In this document: one piece after another, positions 26,858 through 36,071 of the stretch | Position numbering within the stretch: the stretch's first letter is position 1 | Layout of the letters: every line of letters begins with the position of its first letter | Assembly (NCBI RefSeq): GCF_024721995.1 | Contig: NZ_JANQBC010000016.1 | Span: 44,652 to 108,651, forward strand | Direction: 5' to 3' | DNA length: 64,000 bases | Origin: Paenibacillus radicibacter | GTDB lineage: Bacteria > Bacillota > Bacilli > Paenibacillales > NBRC-103111 | The notes under the pieces: generated by a model | What the model was told of the DNA's origin: nothing | The model's input: only the letters and a program-made list of their open reading frames with translations | Database searches by the model: none | Position numbers and translations under genes: made by a program

Positions 26858-28084
26858 TTATTTCTTATCCCCACTCGGAGTTGGGCTCGCTGCCTGTGCA
26901 TCTACTTTCTCTGCTTTTAGAATGACTTGTGAGATCGCCTTAGCAAGCAAGTCTGCTGTTCGGTAACACTCTTCTAGCGTATTCTCCGGACCGCCAATCT
27001 CGATGACAGCAAGGTTAGGAGAGAAGTTCTGATTATAGAGTCCGTCGACATGTTTACCCGACTTCGCATACACACCTTTCGAGATGCCCGGCATTTGACT
27101 GTTGATCAATTGATGAATTTGATTCGCAAACCCCTCGTTTTGTTTCCACTTTGCGTTATCTCCACCGACAATGAAATAAAGCTGTGCATAATCTTTACCA
27201 TCGATCGTAACGGTTGTCTTATTGCGTGGCAGCGAATCTCGGTGAATGTCAAAATAGAAATTTAATTTTGGATTAGCAGCAAATGCTTCTTTTAACGTAT
27301 TCAAGGAATATTTGTACGAAAAATTATAATTAAAGTTTTTGACGGATTTCGGATAATACTCACTGGAATGCACCGTCCCGATTCCAGCTTTCTCTAGTCC
27401 CTTTGAAAGACGATCCCCAACCATTGTGATGTTCTTATCCGGGTCATGCGCTTGATCAGGGTCTGTGATCCCTTTATCTTTAATTTCTGGAAGGAACGAC
27501 TCCGAACTATGTGTCTGATATATAAATGCCACGTTACCCCCTGTTATTGGAACAGGTGCTGGCTTGGCGCTTGGAGCAGGTGTAGGTATTGGAGCCGTTG
27601 TCGGCTGCACTTGAGTAGGTTCCTGTGTAAACACACTTCCTGGTGGTGTTAGATGCTCCGGTTCGCTCGGGTTAGTGACAATGCCTGGTCTTAGCATTGT
27701 CGTATTCCCAATACTCATCCCCGGCAACTCTTTGGTCATAAGCGACTTTTTGTCAGTAGGGTCAACGCTTGTCAGAAACCGAAACATGAATTGAAAGATG
27801 TTCTTCTGTGAAAAGGTGAAGCGCATCGATTCTTGCTGCAAATGCGGCACTTCCATCCCTAGGATGTCCACGATGAATTGATTGGATACCGATGCCATGA
27901 GGCCCTTAACCGTGTTCACAGGGGAGTTTGTCGCATGCGACTGCATGATCCCCCCGATGCCTATTAATAGAAAAATCGCTAGTGTCGTCATCATACTAAC
28001 CACAAAAATTTTCACTAGTGATCCCGCATTCTGCACGCTTTTTCGAATAACACCAATATTTAACGTCAATGATACCCATTTCAT
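26858..28084 (-). CDS. spoIIP: Stage II sporulation protein P (SpoIIP)
   Basis: A 408-residue peptidoglycan amidase/endopeptidase needed with SpoIID and SpoIIM for septal thinning and engulfment. It has an N-terminal membrane helix (about 22-45), a Pro-rich linker near 165-190 and the hydrolase domain with YQTHSSESF (zinc His and Glu), DIHRDS and VIEIGGPENT. RBS GGAGGAAT precedes the ATG. It is followed by yqxA and preceded by gpr across a repeat element. Confidence 0.95.
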   Translation of the reverse strand: MKWVSLTLNIGVIRKSVQNAGSLVKIFVVSMMTTLAIFLLIGIGGIMQSHATNSPVNTVKGLMASVSNQFIVDILGMEVPHLQQESMRFTFSQKNIFQFMFRFLTSVDPTDKKSLMTKELPGMSIGNTTMLRPGIVTNPSEPEHLTPPGSVFTQEPTQVQPTTAPIPTPAPSAKPAPVPITGGNVAFIYQTHSSESFLPEIKDKGITDPDQAHDPDKNITMVGDRLSKGLEKAGIGTVHSSEYYPKSVKNFNYNFSYKYSLNTLKEAFAANPKLNFYFDIHRDSLPRNKTTVTIDGKDYAQLYFIVGGDNAKWKQNEGFANQIHQLINSQMPGISKGVYAKSGKHVDGLYNQNFSPNLAVIEIGGPENTLEECYRTADLLAKAISQVILKAEKVDAQAASPTPSGDKK

Positions 28085-28184
28085 CCCATATTCCTCCTCT
28101 TTCGCTGATCTCGCGATTCGCCCGCCACTCTATCGAATGGAATCTAGTTACTCTTAATCTATGAACGAAAGTAGTAGGGTAGAA

Positions 28185-28381
28185 CAGTTTTTTACTAGGA
28201 GGTGTTTTGGAAAAAGTGGGGTACGTGCTGCAGAGAAACAGTAACTTCCGGTCGCTGTCTCAATCGTGAATTTTGAATTTATTTAATTGTATTTTCACGA
28301 TTTCAAAGGCGAACACTTCGTTCCTCCAGTTACTGTTTCTCTTTCGCTTAACTTTTTCCGGAAAATCCTAGTAAAAAAGCT
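28185..28381 (+). repeat. Intergenic inverted-repeat element, copy 4
   Basis: The most divergent outer arms of the first five copies: TTTTTTACTAGGA and TTTTGGAAAAAGT pair with ACTTTTTCCGGAAAA and TCCTAGTAAAAAA. The copy-specific stem is perfect, GAGAAACAGTAACT with AGTTACTGTTTCTC. The inner stem AATCGTGA/TCACGATT and loop blocks CCGGTCGCTGTCTC and AAAGGCGAAC match the other copies. It fills much of the 433-base gap between spoIIP and gpr; the rest is a purine-rich stretch with repeated AAAAGCA/ACAAAAGC words and the gpr terminator. Confidence 0.9.
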
Positions 28382-28450
28382 GTAAGGGAGGAAGGCAGAA
28401 AAAAAAGACGAAAGTCAAAAGCACAGGACAAAAGCAAAACATAAAAACAA

Positions 28451-28489
28451 AAGCAAGCTCCCTCACCTTACGGTATTGGGTGCTTGCTT
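28451..28489 (-). terminator. Terminator downstream of gpr
   Basis: AAGCAAGC/GCTTGCTT stem with further inner pairing, followed on the minus strand by TTTTGTTTTTATG. It separates gpr from spoIIP, so the two are not one transcript as they can be in Bacillus. Confidence 0.8.
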
Positions 28490-28517
28490 CCTTACAATCA
28501 TAGGGACATTAAAATAC

Positions 28518-29543
28518 TTAATGGGTATACGCGGCGACGTTATTGACGTCGACTGCTTCGTGTAGCGCGGCGTTTAAGCCGGAGGCGATGATGTTCGCAA
28601 TGTCTTCGATGAATTCATCGATTTCTTTAGGTGTGACCAGCAGGTCATGACCTAGCGGGTTCAGCACTTCTTTTACAAGTGACAGTCGTTCATTCTCCTG
28701 CATCCCACCGAACAACCCCATAATTGGTCCAGAGTCATTCGTCTGCGTTTTGAAATGTTCTTGCATCATATCAATACAGGAGTTCACGATCGTGGAGGCA
28801 TACACAACTGTAGGCACACCAATTGCAATCACAGGTACACCGAGAATTTCTTGCGTCAGCCCTTTGCGCTTGTTCCCAATTCCCGATCCCGGATGAATGC
28901 CTGTGTCCGCAATCTGAATCGTTGTATTCACCCGCTCAAGTGCTCTGGAAGCAAGGGCATCGACGGCAATGACGAGATCGGGCTTCGACTTCTCCACGAT
29001 CCCATGTACGATCTCACTGCTCTCGATCCCTGTTATCCCAAGCACACCAGGTGCAACTGCACTTACAGGACGATAGCCAGGGCTTACCTGATCAGGCATC
29101 AATTCAAAATAGTGCCGTGTCACGAGCATGTTCTCAACGACGAGCGGACCCAAAGCATCAGGGGTCACATTCCAGTTACCCAAACCGATGACGAGTATTT
29201 TGGCTGTCTTGGATACGCCCATATCAGCAAGAAACTTCTCGAATAGTTGAGCAAACTTCGTCGCTACCTGATCTTGCAGATCTGTATCTTTATTGCGAAG
29301 CTCCGGCACTTCGATTGTTATGTAACGTCCTTTCTGTTTCCCGATTCTCTGGGCTGCTTGATCGGTCTGGACGTGAATATTCGTGATCTTAATGCCATCT
29401 TCATCGGTATATTGTGACTCTAGACCGGGAATACTCGGTGCTTCTGGAGCTGGCGTGGCTCCTTGGTTGCTCGTGTTATTAACCGCCATATCTCTAGCTT
29501 CTAATGCGAGATCCGTTCGCACGGCATACATACTTAAATCCAT
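28518..29543 (-). CDS. gpr: Germination protease GPR
   Basis: A 341-residue A25-family aspartic-type protease that degrades small acid-soluble spore proteins at germination. Conserved stretches are RTDLALEAR near 9 (propeptide region), LVIGLGNWNVTPDALGP near 120, DALASR near 200 and GIHPGSGIGNKRKG near 222. A preproenzyme propeptide lies before the mature start, by family knowledge. RBS AGGGG precedes the ATG. A sigma-G-like promoter lies upstream. Confidence 0.95.
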   Translation of the reverse strand: MDLSMYAVRTDLALEARDMAVNNTSNQGATPAPEAPSIPGLESQYTDEDGIKITNIHVQTDQAAQRIGKQKGRYITIEVPELRNKDTDLQDQVATKFAQLFEKFLADMGVSKTAKILVIGLGNWNVTPDALGPLVVENMLVTRHYFELMPDQVSPGYRPVSAVAPGVLGITGIESSEIVHGIVEKSKPDLVIAVDALASRALERVNTTIQIADTGIHPGSGIGNKRKGLTQEILGVPVIAIGVPTVVYASTIVNSCIDMMQEHFKTQTNDSGPIMGLFGGMQENERLSLVKEVLNPLGHDLLVTPKEIDEFIEDIANIIASGLNAALHEAVDVNNVAAYTH

Positions 29544-29575
29544 CGTCTAACCCCTTTTATCCGTCATTTTGGGTT

Positions 29576-29605
29576 TATTGTACGGAATTAACCGACGGCT
29601 TATTC
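29576..29605 (-). promoter_or_regulatory. Candidate sigma-G promoter of gpr
   Basis: On the minus strand GAATA (-35, fits GHATR) is followed after 18 bases by TACAATA (-10, 5 of 7 with CATWHTA), ending 33 bases before the gpr start. gpr is a known forespore gene, so the match is credible but not proven. Confidence 0.5.
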
Positions 29606-29671
29606 ACAAAAAGATCGAACAAAGCTTTGCATTGATAGGCGTTTGTATAGTAGAATGTGTGGGTGTAGCTC

Positions 29672-29700
29672 TTGCAATTTAAATATACCCATGATAAACT
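29672..29700 (+). promoter_or_regulatory. Sigma-A promoter of rpsT
   Basis: TTGCAA, 17 bases, TAAACT, with the rpsT start 62 bases downstream. It gives a leader of about 55 bases. Confidence 0.6.
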
Positions 29701-29762
29701 ACTGTAAGTTGTCAACAAAAGAAACGTTGAACGATGTTTATCGAAGTAGGAGGTGAACGTCA

Positions 29763-30035
29763 ATGCCAAACATTAAATCAGCTATCAAACGTGTTAAAGT
29801 TAGCGAAAAGCGCCGTCTTCGCAACGCGTCTCAAAAGTCCGCACTTCGCACAGTTGTGAAAACTTTTGAAACTACAGTTGCTACAAATAATGTCGATTCC
29901 GCTAAAGAAGCTCTAGTACTTGCTTCTAAGAAATTGGACAAGGCAGCTTCCAAAGGATTAATCCATAAAAATGCAGCAGCTCGCAAAAAATCTCGTCTTG
30001 CTAAAAAGCTTAACGCTCTTTCCGCACAGGCGTAA
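29763..30035 (+). CDS. rpsT: 30S ribosomal protein S20
   Basis: A 90-residue highly basic helical protein, [20 protein letters not shown] at the start and [19 protein letters not shown] near 65, of normal S20 length. It binds the 16S rRNA 5' domain. RBS AGGAGGTGA is strong. It is divergent from gpr, as in Bacillus. Confidence 0.97.
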   Translation: MPNIKSAIKRVKVSEKRRLRNASQKSALRTVVKTFETTVATNNVDSAKEALVLASKKLDKAASKGLIHKNAAARKKSRLAKKLNALSAQA

Positions 30036-30056
30036 TAACGGCTACACACATAAGCT

Positions 30057-30088
30057 AGTCCAGAAACTCGCATGCGAGTGACTGGGCT
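30057..30088 (+). terminator. Terminator downstream of rpsT
   Basis: AGTCCAG/CTGGGCT with an inner ACTCGC/GCGAGT stem, followed by TTTTTTATG, 21 bases after the rpsT stop. Confidence 0.85.
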
Positions 30089-30144
30089 TTTTTATGTTAT
30101 TATGTTTGGATGGTTACCATTCTACTATATATAAGATAGAATAC

Positions 30145-30173
30145 AAGCCCACTTCTAAGTTAGAAGTGGGCTT
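30145..30173. terminator. Hairpin between rpsT and holA, likely the holA terminator
   Basis: A perfect 12-bp stem, AAGCCCACTTCT with AGAAGTGGGCTT, and a 5-base loop. T content after it is modest on both strands. It lies between converging genes. Confidence 0.65.
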
Positions 30174-30204
30174 AACTTATTTGCCAAGTAGTTATACCCG
30201 CCTG

Positions 30205-31239
30205 TTATCCACGTGCCTGCACTTGCGCTAGCCCAAGCAGGAACATTTCCATACCGAGCACCTTATCGATGCCACCTGTTTTCATCTGATAATCAAGATC
30301 CGCAATATCTCCAATAATGCGTGAGAGTGCTCCGATCTCAAAGTTACGAGCTTGACCTTCCGCAACTTTGACTGCAAATGGGTGAAGCCCTAACTGCGAA
30401 GCAATCTGGCCTTGCGAATAGCTTTGTTTGCTCAATTCTTTCACTTGCAGCATGATACGGAACTGTCTGGCGATCAGCATCATAATCTTAATCGGCTCTT
30501 CCTTCTGCTTCAGCAGCTGCTCAAGCAGCATAAAAGCACGCTCTAAGCGAAGCCTCACCACTTCCTCAACTAACAGGAACACATTCTGCTCAGCACTACG
30601 AACGACAAGCTCATCAACGAGCTCCTGCGTCACTACACCACTACCGCCTAAGTACAGCGATAACTTCTCAATCTCCGCGGAGAGCGACTGTAGATTGCCC
30701 CCTGTGGATAGTATCAACTGATCTAACGCCCCAGGCTCGAATGTGAAGCCCTCCTTAGCTGCACCCTTAAGCACCCAATCCTGCACGCCTTCAGGCGATA
30801 ACGACAAGAATGGCAGCGCGGCGTCCATTGCCTTCATCGTCTTCACGATCGTCTTACGCTCATCGAGCTTATCCGCGTCCACAATAAACACGAGAATGGA
30901 ATAATCCACTGGCGATTTAAGATACGAAGTTAATTTATCTAAATTATGATCAACCTTACTTTGATCTCTTGCCCCTGTGAAAAATGTTGCGTTTTTCGCG
31001 ATTACAATTTTGCGCGGAACCATAAACGGCAGCGTCTCTGTATCTTCAATCACGGTTTCAATGGAAGTCTCCGCAAGATCGAATTTACTAATAGCAAAAT
31101 CGCGGTGCTCAGGCTCGATTAGCTTCGTTGTCATATAATCAATAAACTGCTGCATTAAATATTTTTCAGGACCATAACAAAGATAAACAGGCAGCGTCTT
31201 CCCTGCCCCAATGTCCTTGGCAACTTTCCGATAATCCAT
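30205..31239 (-). CDS. holA: DNA polymerase III delta subunit (HolA)
   Basis: A 344-residue clamp-loader delta subunit. It opens with LPVYLCYGPEKYLMQQFIDY (HolA start block), has an AAA-like N-terminal domain with KIVIAKNATFF, and a C-terminal helical collar domain with FLLVEEVVRLRLERAF and LGLAQVQARG. It opens the sliding clamp at the replication fork. It keeps the Bacillus position between comEC and rpsT except for the sigma/anti-sigma insert. Confidence 0.93.
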   Translation of the reverse strand: MDYRKVAKDIGAGKTLPVYLCYGPEKYLMQQFIDYMTTKLIEPEHRDFAISKFDLAETSIETVIEDTETLPFMVPRKIVIAKNATFFTGARDQSKVDHNLDKLTSYLKSPVDYSILVFIVDADKLDERKTIVKTMKAMDAALPFLSLSPEGVQDWVLKGAAKEGFTFEPGALDQLILSTGGNLQSLSAEIEKLSLYLGGSGVVTQELVDELVVRSAEQNVFLLVEEVVRLRLERAFMLLEQLLKQKEEPIKIMMLIARQFRIMLQVKELSKQSYSQGQIASQLGLHPFAVKVAEGQARNFEIGALSRIIGDIADLDYQMKTGGIDKVLGMEMFLLGLAQVQARG

Positions 31240-31274
31240 AAAGTCACTTCACCTCTTGTCCCTATCTTAACAAT

Positions 31275-31324
31275 GACAAAGGGATTACGTCAAAACGTTG
31301 TCGTTTTGACGCAATCCCTTTGTC
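31275..31324. terminator. Long near-perfect hairpin downstream of the anti-sigma gene
   Basis: GACAAAGGGATT and CGTCAAAAC pair with GTTTTGACG and AATCCCTTTGTC across one mismatch around a 6-base loop: a 50-base, 21-pair hairpin. No T-run follows on either strand, so it is not a standard terminator. The 165 bases from here to the anti-sigma stop contain only weak short inverted repeats. Confidence 0.5.
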
Positions 31325-31489
31325 CGAGCAGAAGATTCCACATGTTAACCATGCGGTGGAAGCATCTATTTAAACATACCCACGAATCGCTCTAGAAACG
31401 ATCCGTGAGATGGCGTAGTGCTTCAAATGAAGTTATATCACAATATACGTAAGTACGTTGCAATTGGTGCATAAATAAAGCAAACATTC

Positions 31490-32683
31490 TTAATTCAATT
31501 GCTGTTCCTTCTTATTGTTTACATCAATCGAGAAGATATGAATTGCATTACCTTGTGCAACTTCATATTGGAATATGTTCTCTGACACCCACCCAATAGG
31601 TGATACGGTTTCAAGCTCTGACCATAAGCGCATCGAGGCAAAGACAGTCTCACCCGTTGTAAGCATGGATATGGAAACTTTACGATCTTTAATTTCCGCG
31701 ACATACATTCGATTCGCTATACGAATATCGTTGTTAATAGTTGGTGTTATCAAGCTATTAAACTTCAGAATATTCAAATCTCTAGGTGCGACTGCAGACG
31801 AATTCGCACTGCCTTGAACTTCTTTGTTCGAGTACAGGTTCACATCATTAGAATCATCTTTTTTCGATGGATCCGCGTTGTTGGAACCTGGCGAAGGTGA
31901 TACAGGATCAATTGAGGACATTCGTTTCGAATCGGCATCTTGCTGCTTAGCAGTAGACTTCGGCTGACTTGTCCCTTTATTGTTGTCGATAGTCGACACC
32001 TTTACATTCTTCTCCTCTGGAGTAGGTGAAGGCTTTGCAGTTGGTGACTCCTCACTCTTCGGCGGTGAACCCGTATCCGGTATCGCAGCGCCCGCTTGCT
32101 GCTCCTGCTGCGGCGGATTCGGACTTACAGTTGACTCATTTGCATTCGGCGGAGCAGCTACGCTAGCTTGTTCTTGCTGCCCCCCTGCAGGAGTTACTGT
32201 CGCTTGTGCTACAGGAGTATTATTGGCATTCGTATCCAACATATCCGTAACTTCCGATGCTGCTTGATTCAATTTGGGGTCTTGCACCGTTTGCTCATTC
32301 CAAAGCAACATGATTGCAGCGCAGCCGGCAACTGCAACGCCACCCACTAATTTCCAAGATATGTAGGATGATAATCGTTTCGTCCATGGAATAGACGGTT
32401 TCTTAGCAGCTACATGATCAACAACAAGAGCAGCACTTTCCTCTCTCTTGTTCACGTTCTCATTCAATTCCGCAAGCTTAGGCAGTATCGCATCAACTAG
32501 GCTGTAACGAGGATTCACCTTAGGCAGCTGATCAAGTTCAAACGCTAGCAGCTTCATTCGCTGTAGCAGCTCCGCACATTCATGACAGTTCTGCGTATGA
32601 GCGAGAAGCTCCCGTTCTTCTTGCTGCTCTAGGTCATTATCGACATATCTCTGGATCCATTCAGTTGCTTTCTCGCAATTCAT
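31490..32683 (-). CDS. Anti-sigma factor with zinc-finger (zf-HC2) domain
   Basis: A 397-residue membrane protein. The N-terminal ZAS/zf-HC2 motif H-x3-C-x2-C is visible near residues 29-36 (HTQNCHECAELL), one membrane helix lies near 112-128 (LVGGVAVAGCAAIMLL), followed by a long Ser/Pro/Gln-rich linker to ~280 and a C-terminal beta-rich domain (ISMLTTGETVFASMRLWSEL) that probably senses an envelope signal. Its start overlaps the stop of the sigma gene (ATGA), the usual sigma/anti-sigma layout. The ligand is unknown. Confidence 0.85.
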   Translation of the reverse strand: MNCEKATEWIQRYVDNDLEQQEERELLAHTQNCHECAELLQRMKLLAFELDQLPKVNPRYSLVDAILPKLAELNENVNKREESAALVVDHVAAKKPSIPWTKRLSSYISWKLVGGVAVAGCAAIMLLWNEQTVQDPKLNQAASEVTDMLDTNANNTPVAQATVTPAGGQQEQASVAAPPNANESTVSPNPPQQEQQAGAAIPDTGSPPKSEESPTAKPSPTPEEKNVKVSTIDNNKGTSQPKSTAKQQDADSKRMSSIDPVSPSPGSNNADPSKKDDSNDVNLYSNKEVQGSANSSAVAPRDLNILKFNSLITPTINNDIRIANRMYVAEIKDRKVSISMLTTGETVFASMRLWSELETVSPIGWVSENIFQYEVAQGNAIHIFSIDVNNKKEQQLN

Positions 32684-33228
32684 CCCCGGACACCTCCGTT
32701 CTGATACTCTTTAAGTAGGTTTTGAAGTTGCTGCCTCGCTCGGAAAAGATACGACTTTACCGTGTTGAGAGGCAAATCTAAGCTCTCCGCAATTTCGTTG
32801 TAAGAAAAATCCTGCAAGTACCGTAATACAATTACGGATCGATGGTGCTCAGGCAACTGTTCAATTGCTTCTCGAACGTCTTGAGCAACGTATGTAGACA
32901 TGACTTCTGACTCAACATCTTTACTATATATAAATTGCATATCATTCTCTTCAATGGAAACCTGCGGACGCTTTTTACGAAATTTATCAATACAAATATT
33001 CGTTACAATTCGTTGAACCCAAGTTTTAAATAATGCCTTTTCTTCGTATGAATGAATCTTGGTATAAATCCGAATGAGAGCCTCTTGTGAAGCATCAAGT
33101 GCATCCTGCTCATTACCTAACATGTAGAAGGCAGTGCGGTAGACGTGCGATTCAATTTCTCGCAATAGGGTGATAAGAGCTTCCCGGTCCCCCGATTGTG
33201 CTGCTCTAACGAGTTCTGCCGCAATCAA
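32680..33228 (-). CDS. ECF-type RNA polymerase sigma factor
   Basis: A 182-residue sigma-70-family protein. Region 2 shows ALDASQEALIRIYTKIHSY and FKTWVQRIVTNICIDKFRKK. Region 4 shows LPEHHRSVIVLRYLQDFSYNEIAE and LPLNTVKSYLFRARQQL. There is no extra domain. Start is TTG at 33228 behind GAGGAGGAAT. It is co-transcribed with its anti-sigma factor and probably autoregulated from the promoter just upstream. The pair is inserted between holA and comEC, which are nearly adjacent in Bacillus. It resembles SigW/SigM-type factors; the subgroup is not resolved. Confidence 0.9.
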   Translation of the reverse strand: MIAAELVRAAQSGDREALITLLREIESHVYRTAFYMLGNEQDALDASQEALIRIYTKIHSYEEKALFKTWVQRIVTNICIDKFRKKRPQVSIEENDMQFIYSKDVESEVMSTYVAQDVREAIEQLPEHHRSVIVLRYLQDFSYNEIAESLDLPLNTVKSYLFRARQQLQNLLKEYQNGGVRG

Positions 33229-33257
33229 TGGGATTCCTCCTCTCCCGCAACCTTACA

Positions 33258-33283
33258 GACGAACGTGTCTTCTAAAAAGTTGC
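33258..33283 (-). promoter_or_regulatory. Candidate ECF (autoregulatory) promoter of the sigma gene
   Basis: On the minus strand GCAAC (33283-33279) is followed after 17 bases by CGTC (33261-33258). The AAC/CGTC pair is the hallmark of ECF-sigma promoters of Gram-positive bacteria. The start codon lies about 30 bases downstream. Confidence 0.5.
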
Positions 33284-33353
33284 GCTTTCCTCAAAATTAA
33301 TCAATATTTTCCTCTCTAGAATAGCAAAAAAATGAGGGAATCTCAAAAATTCC

Positions 33354-35975
33354 TTATTTCGGTGCATTTTTGGTTCGCCATGAGATGATCCCATCTTGGA
33401 CAATTGCCTGTATTTCACCCATTCGGTCTGTTCGGAAAACAGAACTTTCAGACTCAGCTAAACGCTGAAGGGTCGCCTCTGATGGGTGCCCGTAGCTATT
33501 CTTCTCCCCTACTGAGATTACTGCTACCTTAGGTTGCCACCATGCAAGCCACTCTCTGGATGTCGAATGCTTGGAACCGTGATGCCCCACTTTCAGCACA
33601 TCGATTGGTCCATAAGGATTGTTAGGATGTTTCTGCTGCCATGTCTGAAGTAGTCCGAGCTCTGTCTTCGAACCCAGATCACCGACAAACAGCCACTTCG
33701 TACCATCCATCTCCAGCAAAAAAACGATCGAGCTTTCATTCTGTTCGGCTTCGATCTTAACTTCATTCCCATCTTCATTCGCATGAGGAAAAAGAATATG
33801 CAGCTTCGTTTTCTCATCAAGTGTAAGTGTCTGTCCGCTTTGGACAGCACGAAGCGAAATAGATTTTGCAAGTACAGTCTGAAACAAACTCGCATTATCT
33901 GCTGATGGTTTATACGTTCCATTAAACACAAAGTTCTTCACAGGAATGTCCTTTAATACTGCAGCAAGTCCACCAGCATGGTCTGCATCGGCGTGACTTA
34001 AGAACACCCAATCCAGTTCATGAACGCCACGTTTCTTCAGAAGTGGTACAAGAAGCTTGCGTCCTACTTCATAAGGATCTCGTCGAATTTTCCATTCCTC
34101 GCCTGCTTTGCGAAAAGTAATCGTACCGCCTCCATCAATTAATGCGCGCTTGCCTGTCGGTGTTCGTATGAGAATAGAGTCTCCCTGACCGATGCTAATG
34201 AACTGTACTTCTCCTTTTCCGCTTAAGCTGTCTGGTGAATAACCGACAAAAAGCAGGAACATCCATGCAATAAGAGTTAAGATAGAGCCGTATATGGTTA
34301 CTGACCGGTAAAATGTCACCTTTCCTCTTGCTGCAATCCACTCGTTCGGCTCGACTTGACCGCTTCGATAAGCGAACCACTTGGCGATAAATGCGTACAT
34401 GACAAGCAGCAATCCAAAATACGCCATGATCCAGAGAATCGTAGGCGATGGCCAGATCATTGCCCCCTTCCACTGCGCCATTAAATCCATCGTTTGAAAC
34501 AGTACACTGTTCAGATACCCAAGCAATGTGCCCAGCAGCTTCCCTAGTGGCAGCCAAATGAGACCGAATACTAACGCTAGTAAGCCAACTGGATAGACGA
34601 CTAGAGAAAAGATAGGGACGAGCAGCAGATTAGCAATCGGGGATAACAAGGAAAACTGGTTAAAGTAGTAAATCGATAGTGGAAAAGAAACGAGTTGCGA
34701 TACTCCCATTACTGTAAGTGCGCCATACAACTTCGGTCGATCAGATGGTAGCAACTTCATTACACGAGGCGCCGCCCAAATTAATCCAGCTGTTGCGATA
34801 AAAGATAATTGAAAAGATACATCAAGCACCATGTAAGGTTCCCAGATTAGCAGGATAATGGCAACGATACACAAGATATGAAGCACATCTTTCAAGTGCC
34901 CTTGTCTGGTTGCCCAGAGCCCAATCATCGCCATAATCCCTGCTCGGACGATGGATGGTGAAGCTCCTGTAAGCAGAATGTACGGTGGCATCATACAAAT
35001 ACTGACGAGTAGATATGTTTCCTTAGATAGTCGAAAACGCTTGAAAATTGCGATAAGCGCACCTAAAAAGACAGCTACGTTCAGTCCAGAGATTGCAATG
35101 ATATGTGTAAGCCCTAGCGAAGAGAATTGAGTAAAGCGTTCGGGCTCCAAGGCATCGTTCATGCCAAGCAGCATGCCCTTCATAAGCGGAGCGTGCTCCG
35201 GCGCGAAGAGAAGGTCGATGCGGGCTGCGAGGTACGAACGCAAGGTATCTGTCTGGCGCAGCACTTGGACTGCGCTAAGCGCTTTAGGAGCAGCCACCAC
35301 GGTGACGGAGGCTGTGCCTTTGGCTTCGAGCATCCAATGGATGCGGTGCTCGCGAAGGTAGCGGCGGTAATCGAAGCCGCCGTAGTTCTGGGCTGGCGTT
35401 GGGCGCACAAGGGTCGACCGGATCGTGATCCGGTCCCCGCGCCTCCATGCGCTAGCGGTGGTCTGCTCCGCCTGCTGCGTGAGGCGGAGGGAGATTTGGA
35501 CGCGCTCCTTGGCGGGGAGCGCGGTTGGGGTTGGTGTTGCCGCCGATGACTGAGTCGAGCTTGCCGCTACAGAGGTGTTGACCGTTGCTGTTAGCGCTTG
35601 TGCCAAGCTATTAGCAACGATTTGAGCCGACGTATGCGACAGCTCACTCACGTCGAGCGTAAAGCTAACTTTATCCCCGTCGATTTCGACCGGGGAGGCG
35701 ATGTCTCCTTTTGCCACAACTTCGGTATTCTCGTGCTCTAATGGAATTGCGGTCTGATTCCGACTGTCATTACCGTGATAGTAGCCAATTGCGATGATGG
35801 CGACAAGGGCAATCGTAAGCTTATCTCGATGTGGAAGTTTGAGTACATGAATGAGCACACAACTCAGCAAGGCAGCCCCTGCCATCACATAGCCTACTTT
35901 GGTCCATTCATAATAAATTTGCAGTCCATAACCTATTACCCAAGCAATTGTGATCCATATGATTCGATTGTTCAT
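33354..35975 (-). CDS. comEC: DNA internalization protein ComEC/Rec2
   Basis: An 873-residue competence membrane channel. The N-terminal DUF4131 region includes an unusual Thr/Ala/Ser-rich insert near 125-165. A ComEC membrane core follows (GLTHIIAISGLNVAVFLGAL near 275), then a metallo-beta-lactamase-like domain with SHADADHAGGL near 690 and VGHHGSKHS near 805. It moves single-stranded DNA across the membrane. I chose ATG at 35975 (MNNRIIW) with GGAAGGAT upstream. Bases about 35150-35530 are clearly GC-richer than the rest. Confidence 0.92.
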   Translation of the reverse strand: MNNRIIWITIAWVIGYGLQIYYEWTKVGYVMAGAALLSCVLIHVLKLPHRDKLTIALVAIIAIGYYHGNDSRNQTAIPLEHENTEVVAKGDIASPVEIDGDKVSFTLDVSELSHTSAQIVANSLAQALTATVNTSVAASSTQSSAATPTPTALPAKERVQISLRLTQQAEQTTASAWRRGDRITIRSTLVRPTPAQNYGGFDYRRYLREHRIHWMLEAKGTASVTVVAAPKALSAVQVLRQTDTLRSYLAARIDLLFAPEHAPLMKGMLLGMNDALEPERFTQFSSLGLTHIIAISGLNVAVFLGALIAIFKRFRLSKETYLLVSICMMPPYILLTGASPSIVRAGIMAMIGLWATRQGHLKDVLHILCIVAIILLIWEPYMVLDVSFQLSFIATAGLIWAAPRVMKLLPSDRPKLYGALTVMGVSQLVSFPLSIYYFNQFSLLSPIANLLLVPIFSLVVYPVGLLALVFGLIWLPLGKLLGTLLGYLNSVLFQTMDLMAQWKGAMIWPSPTILWIMAYFGLLLVMYAFIAKWFAYRSGQVEPNEWIAARGKVTFYRSVTIYGSILTLIAWMFLLFVGYSPDSLSGKGEVQFISIGQGDSILIRTPTGKRALIDGGGTITFRKAGEEWKIRRDPYEVGRKLLVPLLKKRGVHELDWVFLSHADADHAGGLAAVLKDIPVKNFVFNGTYKPSADNASLFQTVLAKSISLRAVQSGQTLTLDEKTKLHILFPHANEDGNEVKIEAEQNESSIVFLLEMDGTKWLFVGDLGSKTELGLLQTWQQKHPNNPYGPIDVLKVGHHGSKHSTSREWLAWWQPKVAVISVGEKNSYGHPSEATLQRLAESESSVFRTDRMGEIQAIVQDGIISWRTKNAPK

Positions 35976-36003
35976 ATTCACTTGATCCTTCCATATGCAC
36001 AAA

Positions 36004-36041
36004 AAGCACCCCACTTCTGCTTGCGCAAAAATGAGGTGCTT
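36004..36041 (-). terminator. Terminator between comEB and comEC
   Basis: AAGCACC/GGTGCTT with inner TGCGCAAGCA-type pairing and T-run on the minus strand. It suggests comEB and comEC are partly uncoupled. Confidence 0.7.
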
Positions 36042-36071
36042 CCTCGTACAATTATTTCATTCATAACATAT

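Noticed and set aside
35127..35549. Open plus-strand frame opposite the GC-rich part of comEC
   Set aside because: Caused by low stop-codon density in GC-rich sequence; no RBS or recognisable domain, while the comEC frame matches its family throughout.
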